Assembly: GCA_964036665.1 (NCBI GenBank)
Contig: OZ038526.1
Span: 4,464,001 to 4,528,000 of the forward strand
Direction of reading: 5' to 3'
Origin: Gordius sp. MW1
Lineage: Eukaryota > Nematomorpha > Gordioida > Gordea > Gordiidae
DNA length: 64,000 bases
Made by a program: the position numbers and the translations under genes. Of the stretch, positions 9,178 to 20,941 are shown piece by piece. Each line of letters begins with the position of its first letter. Positions within the stretch are counted from its first letter, which is position 1. The notes under the pieces were generated by a model. It was given only the letters and a program-made list of their open reading frames with translations, was not told the origin of the DNA and made no database searches.

Positions 9178-12033
9178 ATGCAAGATGTATTAAATTCTGT
9201 TAAAGGAAAAGCCTTGGGGATAGCTGATTATCTTACTCCTGTCTTAAAGGTAATTATTAAGCTTAAAATTTTACAATCCAGTAGGAATCAAGGTTCCGTT
9301 CAACTGGTGTTATTACCCCAGAAGAGGTATAAAAGTTTTTGATATAAAATGCAATTAACCAATATGATTAATATTTTTGGATCAACTTTTAAAATTACAT
9401 ATAATTGTCATTATATATTTAATTCTAAATTTATAGTTTGTAATTGCTGGAGATCATTTGGTTCATCATTGCCCTACTTGGAGTTGGTCAGGTGGAGAAA
9501 TTTCTAAACAAAAGCCTTATCTTCCTCCTGATAAACAGTTTTTAATAACAAGAAATGGTAGATTATGGATCTTAATTTTAAAAGGACAATTGAAACCTTT
9601 ATATATGCTTTATTTATGATGAAAATATTAATGCAACTAACAACATTTCTGAAATTATTATTTTCTAATATTAGTTCCATGTTATGACATGTCAAAGTTT
9701 TCATCCAATCATATGAGTGAAAAGTTAAGAGTATTAGATGGAGACAATCCAGAACAAGGATGGGTTGAAGCATTTTATAATTCAGGTTTATTGATCTCTT
9801 TTGAGTTTATACTTGTGAAAGACTATACAATAATTCGTCAGTCATTAACCCCCAAGAGTATTCCTGAAAATCCCGAACGCGAGAGCATTCGTGGGGTATA
9901 ACTTTACCCCACTTTTTATCTTACTTTTAAAGAATTCTTTTAAATTTTAAACATGTGTTTATAAAGGTCTTAAGATTGATGGTATAAATTTTGATATGAA
10001 TTTAATCAAGATTACAAAATTTATTAACAATTTTCTGGACCCCCATTTTTATTTTGGTTATTTTAGAGGATCCCCTCATTTTACCTCTTGACATCATATA
10101 CCTTAAAATAAATCAAAATAAATATAATTTTTTATTAAAAGAATGTTCAAAATGTATATAAAAAACAAATTGTAAAAGATACCATCATACAAAAAAAAAT
10201 ACATACATTTTTTAAAACAAAAAAAACCTACGTAAGAGCATTCGTAAGGTAAACAGAACCCCACGAGCCAAAAATGCTTCTATATTTTAAAAAGTATTAA
10301 GCCAAAACCTATGAAATTTTCACCTAACCTAGTTCTTAATAAAATATTAAGCTACTGAAAAGACCAAATTCATTAGACTTAAATTGCGTTTTATATTTTA
10401 ATTTATAATTTGCGTGGGGTTTAGAAATACCCCACAAATACACTTGCGGGTTAAATATTTTATTTTTTGATATAGTTATATATAATTAAATTATTATCTT
10501 ATCTATATAAAATTCTGTGTTTAGATGAGAATATTGAGGATAAAATTTCAAACCCAAGTATTATCAATAATTTTGAAGAAGCAACACTCAATAATGAAAA
10601 TGACAAAGTGGCAAAACAAAACCAAAAAGACACTGATACTCAAGTTGAAGCTGATAATATGAAAGATGATGATGAGGAACCTGGGGACATGGAGGCCTTT
10701 GTTGCTAACTTGGCCAAGGAGCAACTGGGCAATGGCATTAATAACATTCCAAATGATCAGTCAGAACATCAAAAAACAATTATAGAAAATGACATACAAG
10801 ATGATGATCAGGTGTACACCAATTACTGATGTTTTATGATTTAATTAAAATATGATTTATACGAAAGGATACTTTGGTTGGTGTATTCTATGGCATCCAT
10901 GGGTGTAGCCAGTGAGAATAGAGGGGGCAATAATGATTTAGGGAGGGGCAAAATGATCATTTTTTGAAATTTTAGCCATAATTTTAATAATATCTCAACA
11001 AATTTTATGATCTAGAGGGGGGCAGCCAACCTGCTACGCCCGTGATGGGATCTAGTTTTATTTATCAATATCCAATTTCTCTTTTGTTATATTGAATACA
11101 ATAATTTTTTCAAATTGAACAAAACATTGTGCATCGATTGAAACTAATGGCTATCAAAATTTTATAAGATGACATTTGACTTTTCAACTATCGACATGAA
11201 CATGGCCAATACCCACCCCGAGGACAGCAGGATATCTAGGACTCGTACCTACGACTTGCATATCACGTACGATAAATATTACCAAACACCCCGCCTATGG
11301 CTAATAGGCTATGACGAAGTAAACTATCCTACATTTGAGCATACTTAAATATTACTTCCACTTTACACGTATAATTCTGTTTATGCTATATAAAAGAACA
11401 AAATGCCTCTTTCTGTGGCACAAATGTATGCGGATTTCAGCGTTGATCACGTGAAAAAAACTATAACTATGGAAACTCATCCCCATATATCTGGGCCTCC
11501 TATGGCTTCAGTACATCCCTGTCGGTAAGCAGTCTTCTTCTCGTTTAATTATTTATCGATAACAAGAACTTTAAATACAACTCATTGTTAAGTGCTGTAA
11601 TTATGATGCAATGTGGTGTTAGTAAAATATAAAATTCTGTGTTTTCAAGACATGCCGAAGTGATGAAAAGAATTATAGAAACGTGTGCGGGAGGGGGGAA
11701 AGATATCGGTGTCCACAAGTGAGTGTATATATTGTAGTGTTGTAAGAACGACTGGGTTTTGTTTGGTCGACCTTTAGTTTTAGTCGACTAAACATAAAGA
11801 AACCAAAGGCTTGACCAGAAAAACAGTCCAAAACAGTCGACTAAAACCGAAGGTCGACCAAACAAAACCCAGCTATTTTTGCGACACGAATATTGATTGT
11901 ACATCTACCTGTTAAAAATGAATTTGAGTATATATTTACATTTTTCCTTAGGTACCTCATGATCTTCCTAAAATTCGTTCAAGCAATTATACCTACCATC
12001 GAATACGACTTTACTCAAAATTTACATTTGTGA
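9178..12033 (+). CDS. ATG3: ATG3, E2-like enzyme that conjugates ATG8 to phosphatidylethanolamine (9 exons, intact)
   Basis: Autophagy-related protein 3 takes activated ATG8 from ATG7 and transfers it to phosphatidylethanolamine on the growing autophagosome membrane. Exons: 9178-9249, 9285-9326, 9437-9557, 9675-9785, 10525-10811, 11223-11318, 11397-11524, 11650-11718, 11952-12033. All junctions are GT..AG and the phases agree, giving 335 residues (human ATG3 has 314). Hallmarks are the amphipathic N-terminus ([18 protein letters not shown]), [13 protein letters not shown], an acidic flexible insert encoded by exon 5 (about residues 117-211), [20 protein letters not shown], and the catalytic HPC motif with the active cysteine at about residue 285. 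The C-terminus is [18 protein letters not shown]. The start is the ATG of [10 protein letters not shown], matching the family's N-terminus. Introns 5 and 8 each hold a MITE. I see no stop or frameshift, so the gene should be functional. The exon 6 acceptor (11223) was chosen over a nearer AG because only it keeps phase. Confidence 0.96.
10898..11044. mobile_element. CATGGGCGTAGCCAG-type MITE in ATG3 intron 5
   Basis: It runs from CATGGGTGTAGCCAGTGA to CTGCTACGCCCGTG, which are inverted ends. The flanks are atggcatc and atgggatc, an 8-bp duplication with one mismatch. The core shares 'ggggcaataatgattta...aaaatgatcatt...agccataattttaata' with copies at 23260-23416 and 33829. An 8-bp duplication suggests hAT-type mobilisation. 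Confidence 0.82.
11737..11887. mobile_element. GTCGAC-rich palindromic MITE in ATG3 intron 8
   Basis: The ends are inverted: TGGGTTTTGTTTGGTCGACC... on the left and GGTCGACCAAACAAAACCCA on the right, with GTCGACTAAA words inside. Outer sequence GTGTTGTAAGAAC pairs weakly with TTTTTGCGACAC. A longer relative lies at 62780-63001. There is no coding capacity. Transcribed within the intron it would fold into a strong hairpin. Confidence 0.75.
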
Positions 12034-13862
12034 ATGGATTCAACAAAAGGAGACGTTGCTCTAATTTATGTTATTTATGAGGATAATTTTCAATTATCAT
12101 TCTTGTTTAGATATAGATTTCGCACTTAGAATTTTTTATGTTGTTGATATATGAAGAATTTTTTATAAATATCAGTTGATAAATAGTTAATATAATGTAC
12201 GGCTATAAGTGTAACGTTCTAAATATTACTTTTAGTTAAGGCTGGTTCTTAAAACAAAAAATGTGTGCTTTCTTGGAAGAAAGAGCAAAACGGTGAATTT
12301 AGATCAGAGGCTTTTCAAATATATTCTGCCAAAACTTAGCCTGATTTTTATCATAATTGCCCGACCCTAATAAATGTCGGCCGGCAAAGCCCGAATTATC
12401 GGGGCTGCTTGGCCTTTATATGCCCGTGAGGCCTGTATTGATGGGGCCTCAAATTATTTCAGCCAAAAAATAATCACCTTGAAATATTGATTGAAACAAA
12501 GTTAGAAGTGTTGAATTTTTAATTTGATATATCATAAAAATGCTAAGTCAAAAAGCTTAAGCATGGGCGAGGTCAGGCGCGGCAGGGAGACACAACTGCC
12601 CCCCCCCCCATTGAAATAGCTATAGATTTTTAAGGTTTCTACAAATTTTGAATCCTATTAAAAATTTTCCCAGGGAAAAATCATTTATGTATAAGATATA
12701 GAGTGAACACTTTTATCGACCAATTTAAGAAACTGATTTATAAAACCTTTTTTGTATTGATAGGTAATAGGATTAATAAATATCATATGGCCAAAGAAAA
12801 ATATGATTATGCGGAGCCTTGATTTTAAATTACACGAAAACAAAATAAAAGTATCATGAAGTCAGACTGTTAGGTGCACTCCCGAAATTTTAAATTTAAA
12901 AAGGTTTGTTCGTGTCCTTTTCTGATCTCTGTAGGGCACAAAGTTGCCCAGCAAGCGTATTTTTATATGAATTCTTAATTATTTATACTTTCAAACGTAA
13001 CAGAAAAAGTATCTTTCCTACAGGAACATCTCAATCTAACAAAATAGTTTAAGAGAATAAAATTATATAGCTAGTGCTATTAATGAAAGATTGGTTGATA
13101 ATTTCTAAGCTTATAAGACATATTATTTAATAATCTAATCTAATCATTTAATGTTAATATAAGTTTTTTTAAACACTTGAGGCAATTATTTTTTCCAGAC
13201 GAGGTGGGGGTATTCTTTAAGAAAAATAGTTTTCGGGGTGGACTAAAAACTATGTAGTTGACGATGTTTGTTCACATCCTATTCAAGAAGTATAACCGAT
13301 AAAAAATAATTAACGAATTTAGCCTTACAAATTAATCTCCAAATACAGCATCGTTAAAAAAGTTTACCCATTAAAAAAGTCAAAAAAAAACAGCTGCAGT
13401 TAAAAATTGACGCAATTCATGAGACAACATTTCTTTAAAATCTAAAAATTAAATATACACAATGCTTATATGCTACAGCCATAACCCATGGTAGTAGCAT
13501 ACATCTCCTATGGGTTATGGTTGTAGCACATACAGTATCGTGCATTTATAATCGACGCGCATATAAATCAATTTTACGTAGAAATACTTTTGACACAACG
13601 CGCTCGTGTTATTGCATAGTAGATGAGAAGGGGGGGGGGGCGGTTCGACAAACAGTGTGGCGGTATAAAAACGATGCCCATCGTAAAAAGGCCACTTTCG
13701 CGGCGGTAAAAACATTAACATTCATTTTAAAAGAAATACCAAAATATGAATTTCTATGTACAATTCGTGGCACGCTCTATATATACAATAGCAATTAATA
13801 CAAAGAAAGAATGAAGGAAATTATTCTGTAACAAAATGCTATTGAACAAATCAAGGGCGTTG
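12034..13862. other. Intergenic spacer between ATG3 and the unknown gene
   Basis: AT-rich, with two notable patches. Around 12340-12450 are CCCGACC / GTCGGCCGG / CCCGAATTATCGGGG words like the GC-rich subterminal repeats of hAT elements elsewhere in the window. At 12560-12610 a CATGGGCGAGG... end leads into a C run. Around 13480-13520 the phrase CATAACCCATGG / CCTATGGGTTATGG forms a short inverted repeat. A small open frame at 13517-13798 spans a G run and has no recognisable homology. The first spacer stretch should include the ATG3 3' UTR. Confidence 0.4.
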
Positions 13863-16800
13863 CTACCGTTTAGCTTTTTTCTTTTTGGTGGGAGCAGTAG
13901 TGGCGGTGGTGGAACGGGATAGGGCAGCGGGTTTGCGCTTACGCTTATTCCGACCAACCTGCCTACCCGGTTTCCCATTATTTTTATCGGCCGCTTTGTG
14001 GCGGGAGGGTCGCGGTTCGTAATCGGAGTCGGCGTCGTCTTCCTCCTCTTCGAGCGCCGGCTCCTGGTTCAGGCTTTGCACCCGGCGCCGTTCGTTGAAC
14101 TTTTCCATCGTTTCGAAAATGTTGGACGAGCACGTGTCTTGTTGCTCGGGCTTGGGGGACGACGTTTTGAAGACTGGCGATCGGCTGGCCTGACGATTTA
14201 CACGTGGGTAAACTTCCTTTATCATGGAAGTGTCAAGGTCGTAGACGGGGATTTCCAAGGGATTCTGTTATCGATTGTTAAAAGGAATTTCGATAGATTT
14301 TGGAAAGATAAATGCGACAATTTTACAGGGATGAACCTAATAAGAGTACGAGTATTGTAGGGTACTTGCTTTAGTAGTGGGTATGAAAGGGAAGTACAAT
14401 AAACAAGCTATGGACAGCGATATTTTTTAGAATTAAAAGAAAAATCATGCTAAATTGTAAAAAAAAAATTCTCAAAAAATGTAAAAATAAACATGAACCT
14501 TTCAAAAGAAAAGCATCAATCACTTAGGCTTCCAAAACAAACTCCAAAGATAAAATTAATGATACTGAGAAAAAAATCAAAAGAAAGCTATATTCAAAAA
14601 GATTTCAAAATAGAGAAAACAGGAGACGCATAGATGGAATGTACAATTTAAAAAACAAAACACTTAAGTAAAATCATTAAAATATTGTTTAAAAATTTTC
14701 AAAATATATGGATTAATTTAATACTATTCACTCTCAAAACTAAAACGTTCAAAACAAAACAGTACAATAAGTAACGACAATCATCAAGCCATACATCTCT
14801 CCTCGCGATCTTGCCGTAAATGATCTCCTTTTCGATAAAAATGTCATCCGTAGTGTCACTGTTAGCGGACGGCTAAAAGATAAAAAAAAATAAAAAAAAA
14901 TGAACCATCCTAATTCAATCCAATATATAAACACGAAACCACTGCGCATTTTTAGCAAAACGTAGCACCCTTTTTTTTAAAAAAGGAGACATAGCAGCAG
15001 TTATACGAGTCTCATCATTCTACAAAAGTGCATGACTATGGGGAGGACAGGCGCGACGGTACCAACAAAAATATCATGATACAACAGTAGGAGAGTATAA
15101 ATTGCTTACGGAAGGGGCTAAGCCATAAACGGCGGCAGCTTCCCAACCCACGCCCACGCTTTGGGTCTGAAGCGGCGGGGGCGACGTGTCGAGCAGGTCA
15201 CAGAAGCTATCGTCTCGATCACTGCTATCGTTGGGAAGTTCCGAAGGGTCTAGGGGTGTCCTTCGGGAAGCGGCGGAGCCATTCTCTTCCGTGCCGTGCA
15301 GGTAGGATTCCAGCGAATTTTCTGACGATTGATCACCCTCAGAAGACGAAGACGCCTATAGGTTAGTTTGTGTATGTGAGTGAAATAAGCTTGTAGTATG
15401 GGTCAATGATTTTCAAGCGGTTTGCCCACAACGGCTATAAACTTAGCTTATATGGGGTGTTAACAAGCACTGACCCCAAAATAACTACTGGACCCTGTGT
15501 AGGGTTAACGTGCACAGCGTTCAAAAACAACTAAAAGCCAGCATGAAATATGATCTCATCAGTTACTCACGAATTCTATGTGTCATATTAAGTACCTTAA
15601 TAGCAAGCTTAAAATAACAATTTAAGAATGCTTGCTTTAAATTACACTTTTCCACCAAACGATGGCTAAACTGTAATGGAATATTTTGCATTTGGACCTA
15701 ATAACTGTGCTGTTTTGACATCCACATTAGAGCTCAATTACTTAATCTATTTTAAAGGTAACATATTGGGTAAATGCAATTGTTTGTCACAAGTCACGCT
15801 TGCGCTGCTTATATATTGTATTAAATGGACCCTATCAAATTTCTATTCACGGTGGGCACCCACATGTTTTATGTTATTTCCCCACAACCCGTCAAGTTCA
15901 TGAAATTATCGCGTTAAAAGTTGCACAATTGAGCGTTTATGACCTCTTTAAAAGATGAATACCGCAAAAACGGTTCAGAAACGCCAAAAAAAGCATTTTT
16001 CCGGTAAAAACAACTTAAGACATCAGTACGAAAAAAAAGTTGAGTCTGAAACGAATCAAATTTCCAACTATCCATGACTGCGGAATGCAAGTACCATAGC
16101 GGCGCAAGCGTTTAGCAAGGGACTAATGCCGCCGTCGTCGTCAGGGTGTAAAGAGCGTCGCGAGGTTGTGGTCCCTTGGTGAGCGGCAAACACGATATCC
16201 AGTACCGAGGCTGGCACGATGGAGTGGCCGCCACGGGAAACGCATTGGCTCGCGATCAGGTCCGAGACCACGGATCGGGTCGTAGCCGGGTCATCCTTGA
16301 ATGGGCCGTGATGTTCGGGCGTGGCTAGTATGCCCAATGGTATCTCATTCGATTCCGGGCCGGGTAGCGGCGATTTGAAAGGTGCGTCCGCCTCCTCGTT
16401 CTAAACAAAATAAAAGCACCGCATCGGCCTTGTATTACTTTTGATTTATACCCTTTCTTCAGTTTATTCGAAGTCTCAATAAAGCCTAATCTGATAGAAG
16501 CGATATTAAAAAATTCGATTAAAATTATATTGTGGTAATTTTGGTGGTATTTTCAATTTTAAGGCTTTAAAACTTTGAATAGCTAAACTTGATTTTTTAG
16601 AGTCACATACCAAGCTAAAATTTGTTGGGAAGTCAAAAGGCTGGGATGCTTCTAATAACGCATGGTTTTTGATTTGGTAATAAGATAATTGATTAGGGTA
16701 TTTAAAAATATTCAAGCCCGTATGATAGTTTTAATTAGATCTGTAAAATTTCTACAATGGCCACCAAGTTATGTAAACTTAAAATATTGAAAAATTTTGA

Positions 16801-18645
16801 GATAAATAATCATAATAATCATTGCGATCGTTATTGGCTGATAACTTTAGAAATTTAGATAAACCCTTTTAACAATAAAACAGACTAAAAAATGAGGACC
16901 AAAATGCCAAGCCCGATTATTGAAACTTTTGATTATTGAGCATGGTCAGGGCCTTGGTATTAGTTTGAGTCAGGGAAAAGTTTAAAACACACAGAGATAG
17001 ATGCGCAAAACATGCCTGTGAATGTAATACAAATTTACTCTAAATAAAATTGTGATAATCATATTTTTATACTCTTAATGAAACTAAAAATTATCGGACC
17101 AGCTCACATATTGCGAAACAAACCACGTAATACCTTTCATGCGTGTTGCATAAAAATTTATAAATTAAAAGGCAAGGTTTAGGTTTTTTGAAAGGTATGA
17201 TGAGTCTTAAGGTGTGATTGGCTTACAAATATAATTAGCAAATAGTGACAAGCAAAAACAAACCAATTCGTCCAAAAACAAAAGGTAAAATTTTGATATA
17301 AAAATCTAAAACTTTTTTTTAAAACTCACGGTGTTTCTAGTTTTATATTAAAGTTGCTTGCCTAAAGTATCTTAATTTGTTTCTATTTCCAAAAAAATGT
17401 ACCTAGTTCAAGTGAGAATATAAAATATAAATTATTTGATTGAGTATGTTATTTACCTCAAAATTTTTGAACTCAAAGTTATTTCCCAAACTTCCATACG
17501 GTGAAAGAATAGAAGATGAATGACCTGACCCAGGGTAGGACATGGCTCTCAGTGTGGGTGAGCCTAGGAAAGGAGAAGGAGGAGGCGGTGAGGCAATGTC
17601 AATGATAGGTGGTGTTACATTATTACAAGGTTGTTTTACAGGAGTCAACGTGCCTGCTCTGTAAGAAGAAGAAATGGATCCCTGGGATTGTGCATCATTA
17701 TAAACTCCTGATCTGACTGAACCCTTTTAACATCATAACAATAAAAATATATTAAGGCAGCCATATATTTTATTTTCTACATTGCATAATTTCTAAGTTG
17801 GCATGTTTGTATATATTAGAATTTTAAGACTCACCACAAAACAAACATTTAGTTAATGTACATTTTATAAGGAATCTTAAATAAATAATTTCAATCAAAT
17901 GTCCCTTAATAATTTAAATGAGGTTACATAATAAAATAAATGAATATACTATTAGCCTTTTTAAATTACACAACTTTTTGAATATGAAGCCCTTCAAAAT
18001 TTATGAATTCAATATAACTATATAGCATTACAATATAAAATATAATAAATTAATGTTATAACACTGTGCTACTACAACAGAGATATTACTAAATTAAAAT
18101 ATTGAAAATACATAATATCTCAATGTGTTTCCATAATTTGTTAAAATAATTAGTTAACTACTTATGTTTTAAGGTTTACTGTTTTTTTAATTTACATTAT
18201 TAGAATGTGTCCCTTTGAAGTCTTTTTCACCAAATTTAGCATCAAAAATATTGTGAGTGTCTCTTGAAGTACTTTTATATCGATTAACATCATATTTATT
18301 AAAATTAGGATATTCTTCACCATTCAAAATAAAGTTGGGTTTTAACTGAAAATCATTTTCACGTATCTCAGAAACTATTGGAGGTTTTTGAGAAGAATTT
18401 TGACTATTTACAAATAATATGTGCGCATCTTCAAGATCATCTTGAACCTCTTTCCAAATTCGCCCAAATTTATGGCTGCAATTGGAGCATAAATGTGCAG
18501 ATAAAAGTACTAATCGCGATAAAGAACCTTCGATAAGTGTGAATATATCCCTGTATTTGTTCTGTTCCAATGATATGCTCTCAAGATAGCTCTTGATGTA
18601 TAGGAGGCCAGATTCACCATAAATCACTTTACCACGATTTGTCAT
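13863..18645 (-). CDS. Six-exon gene of unknown function; Ser/Pro/acid-rich, nuclear-looking protein
   Basis: Minus-strand exons, from the start: 18645-18196, 17723-17457, 16400-16095, 15355-15110, 14872-14795, 14264-13863. They encode 150+89+102+82+26+133 = 582 residues. Every exon is a multiple of three and every junction is phase 0. Acceptors are good (TTTTATCTTTTAG, TTTTGTTTAG, CCTATAG). Donors include GTAAAT, GTAAGC and weaker GTACTT and GTATGG; the last two are my least certain junctions. The start MTNRGKVIYGESG follows AAAAAAAATG. Residues 1-150 look folded (SLSRLVLLSAHLCSNC, FGRIWKEVQDDLEDAHILF). Residues 151-450 are low-complexity (PPPPSPFLGSPTL, SSSSEGDQSSENS). The last 133 hold an acidic patch (EEEEDDADSDYE) and lysine-rich tails (NKRKRKP, KKKKAKR) typical of nuclear import signals. 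I do not recognise the family. Exons 3-6 are much more GC-rich than their introns. An upstream 5' exon is possible. Confidence 0.72.
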
Positions 18646-19114
18646 TTTTTTTAATCTAAGCCAAACGTGCGCTTGCAGTATAAATCCGTATTTTATAATG
18701 TATAATACATAATAATAAAAGACATTTGGATATTTCAATTTTCAAATTTTACATGGTATGACACATGGTACCGAAAATAAAAATTTATAGAATTGAAAAA
18801 TTCGAATTGTTCTTAAAATCGTCAAACTCATAAAAATAATTGAAATTTAGGCTATAATTAGCCAAATGTAAACTTTGCATAGTCCTTATTTTAAGAGAAT
18901 AAACTTTAATCCAGGCCAAAAATTAAAATATTTATGCGCTTTTAAAAACCAGGGTAAATATTAATGGCAGATAATAAAAGTTTTGAATATAAGTATCATG
19001 TTATTTCTCGAAGGATGTATTTAATAACTAATAATTGGAAATAAGGTTCTTATTGCGTGTGATCATTCCTTTCGGCAGATAGAAAAGACCTCTTGTTGGA
19101 TACAGATTAGGCAG
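18646..19114. other. AT-rich upstream region of the unknown gene
   Basis: This should contain the promoter and 5' UTR of the minus-strand gene. I can point to no specific element. The frame of the first exon stays open upstream to 18738 (MKYPNVFYYY...), but that sequence looks like chance AT-rich coding. Confidence 0.35.
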
Positions 19115-19152
19115 GCATGGGCGTAGCCAGGTTTTTGATTAGGGGGGGGGGG
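19115..19152. mobile_element. Single CATGGGCGTAGCCAGG terminus
   Basis: It reads CATGGGCGTAGCCAGG, then a G run and CAAGC, matching the left end of the MITE family at 10898, 23260 and 26867. I find no matching right end nearby, so this is a truncated copy. Confidence 0.5.
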
Positions 19153-19185
19153 CAAGCATAGTACCAATTTCTTGTTAAAGAGGTT

Positions 19186-19530
19186 CGGGTCGTGACTCCT
19201 TCATCACGACATCCGAGCAATGCTTCCATAGGTATTCCATCTGGGCCATTATCTTTTTCTTTATGTATCTTGTTCATTTGTGTCCTAACTTCATCCTACT
19301 GAAAAAGTTTGATCGTATTTATATTTGGCTCAATTTAGGAAGGGAATTCTTGTCATTTGCAAAATATAAGGTTCTAAAATATCCTTTTCACCTTTTCATC
19401 ACTTTCTTCGGTTTGAATAAGGTTTGACCCTTGTCGTTTTTGACTATTTTAAGGACTCTAACATCGCGACTTTACTTCTCCCTTATCTTGGCCAATATGT
19501 CTATATGCCTATCGTCTTTATGGGCCATAT
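19186..19530 (-). pseudogene. LINE reverse-transcriptase fragment (related to 34804-35107)
   Basis: The minus-strand translation includes GPDGIPMEALLGCRDEGVTT, the conserved segment just before the reverse-transcriptase palm of LINE pol proteins (compare the common KAAGPDGIP motif). The nucleotide sequence aligns with 34804-35107 through 'caatgcttccataggtatt' and 'tttttgactattttaag'. Frames are broken. Both copies are on the minus strand. It belongs to a different LINE family from 6078-8870. Confidence 0.65.
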
Positions 19531-20339
19531 TGTCAGGTGTACGCGGCATTCTTCGTTATTGCAACGGCCTTTTTACAATCAATTATGCTTTCATATAAAA
19601 TTTAATTTTTCACCTCAAAAATGCAGCCCTGGGATTAACACTTTGAGAATTATCAAATTTAGCATGATGGCTGATTTTCATGGATTAATATTTGACATTT
19701 GACGGCCAAAATTCAAAATAGAGTGAGCAAAAGCACTTTTAGCTTTATTATTTTTGGATGAATTTCTAATCAACGCCTTTAAGAGTCTTGGAAAATCTAA
19801 CCGGGTTGAACATGACGTTCAAAATTTCCAGTTATTACAAAAACCTAAAAGGGGACACCGAGGCTATCGTAGCCATAAAAAATTAAAGCGCCCAAGACAA
19901 AAATGATTAAACTATTTTAATAATTTCTTTCATAAAAATGTTTAAGTAATAAATTCTATGGTAGAAAATTTTTTTACACTATAACGCTTCATATTTTTAA
20001 TTCCAGAAGGTTTAAAAAAACTAGAAATTAAAAAAAATGCCGGGGGCTGTGCATGTCCCATTAGTGAGGCTAATACCTTTAGTGGTTTTTTATTTTGTTT
20101 ATAAACACTTTAAAAACGTGAAAACCAACTACAAAATAGCAAAAACATTATATGTACTTATTGTAAAAATTGTTTTTTATTATTAACAAATATTTTAAAC
20201 GTTAAAAACATCATGATTGCAACAAGATCGATGGGCTCACATTGAGCAACCTTTGCATGCCAACTAGTCTTCATGTTGATATTAGACTTCTAGTCTTTGT
20301 ATGCACTGCAACAATCTTTTTTCATATTATTATTTTTTT
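19531..20339. other. AT-rich spacer, nothing recognised
   Basis: No intact frame, splice-linked exon or repeat boundary that I can support. Scattered T- and A-rich tracts only. Confidence 0.3.
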
Positions 20340-20780
20340 AGTATTCGGTTTTTTGCAAAACTTTAACTGGAGAAAAGGCAAAGTTTGTTTGGTCATATCA
20401 TTTAAGTAATCTTTTGTTTCTTTTCCTAATATACTTGATTTCTTCTTTCCATGATTCAAATAAAAGATGGGAGGAGGGGCAAAAAGTCGGGTAATAATTC
20501 ACCATGACTGGGTCAAACGAGAATTTTAAAAACGTAACCACAAATTCATTAAATTTATATATACATTTAATTTTTTTTTTGGGGGGGGGGCAGCTACCCC
20601 GCCTAAACCCATATTTATTTTCTTAATAATTAGCATTCGGTTTTTTGTAAAATTTTTACTGGAGGAAAGGCAAAGTTTGTTTGGTCATATCATTTAAGTA
20701 ATTTTTTGTTTCTTTTCCTAATAAACTTGATTTCTTCTTTCCATGGATGAACGCAGGATTCAATAAAAGATGGGAGTAGG
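20340..20780. repeat. 292-bp tandem repeat: copy 1 and left half of copy 2
   Basis: Copy 1 is 20340-20631. Copy 2 begins at 20632 (AGCATTCGGTTTTTTG against AGTATTCGGTTTTTTG), runs to 20780, and resumes at 25079 after a 4.3 kb insertion. Each copy ends in a G run followed by CAGCTACCCCGCCTAAACCC. Copy 1 therefore records the uninterrupted target of the insertion at 20781. Confidence 0.85.
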
Positions 20781-20941
20781 CAGTGGCGTAGCTAGGGGGG
20801 GCCCAAGGGGCCCGGCCCCCCCCCCCCCCCCCAAGAGCAAAAACCGGGCCCCATGGGCCCTCCCAAGGGAAAAATCTTGGGCCCCTGGGCCCCGTACGCC
20901 ATTTTTTTATTTTATCTTAATTAAGAAAAAATATGAAGATT

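Noticed and set aside
13517..13798. 93-codon plus-strand gene upstream of the unknown gene's 3' end
   Set aside because: The frame crosses a 10-G run, has no recognised motif, and the opposite strand is equally open.
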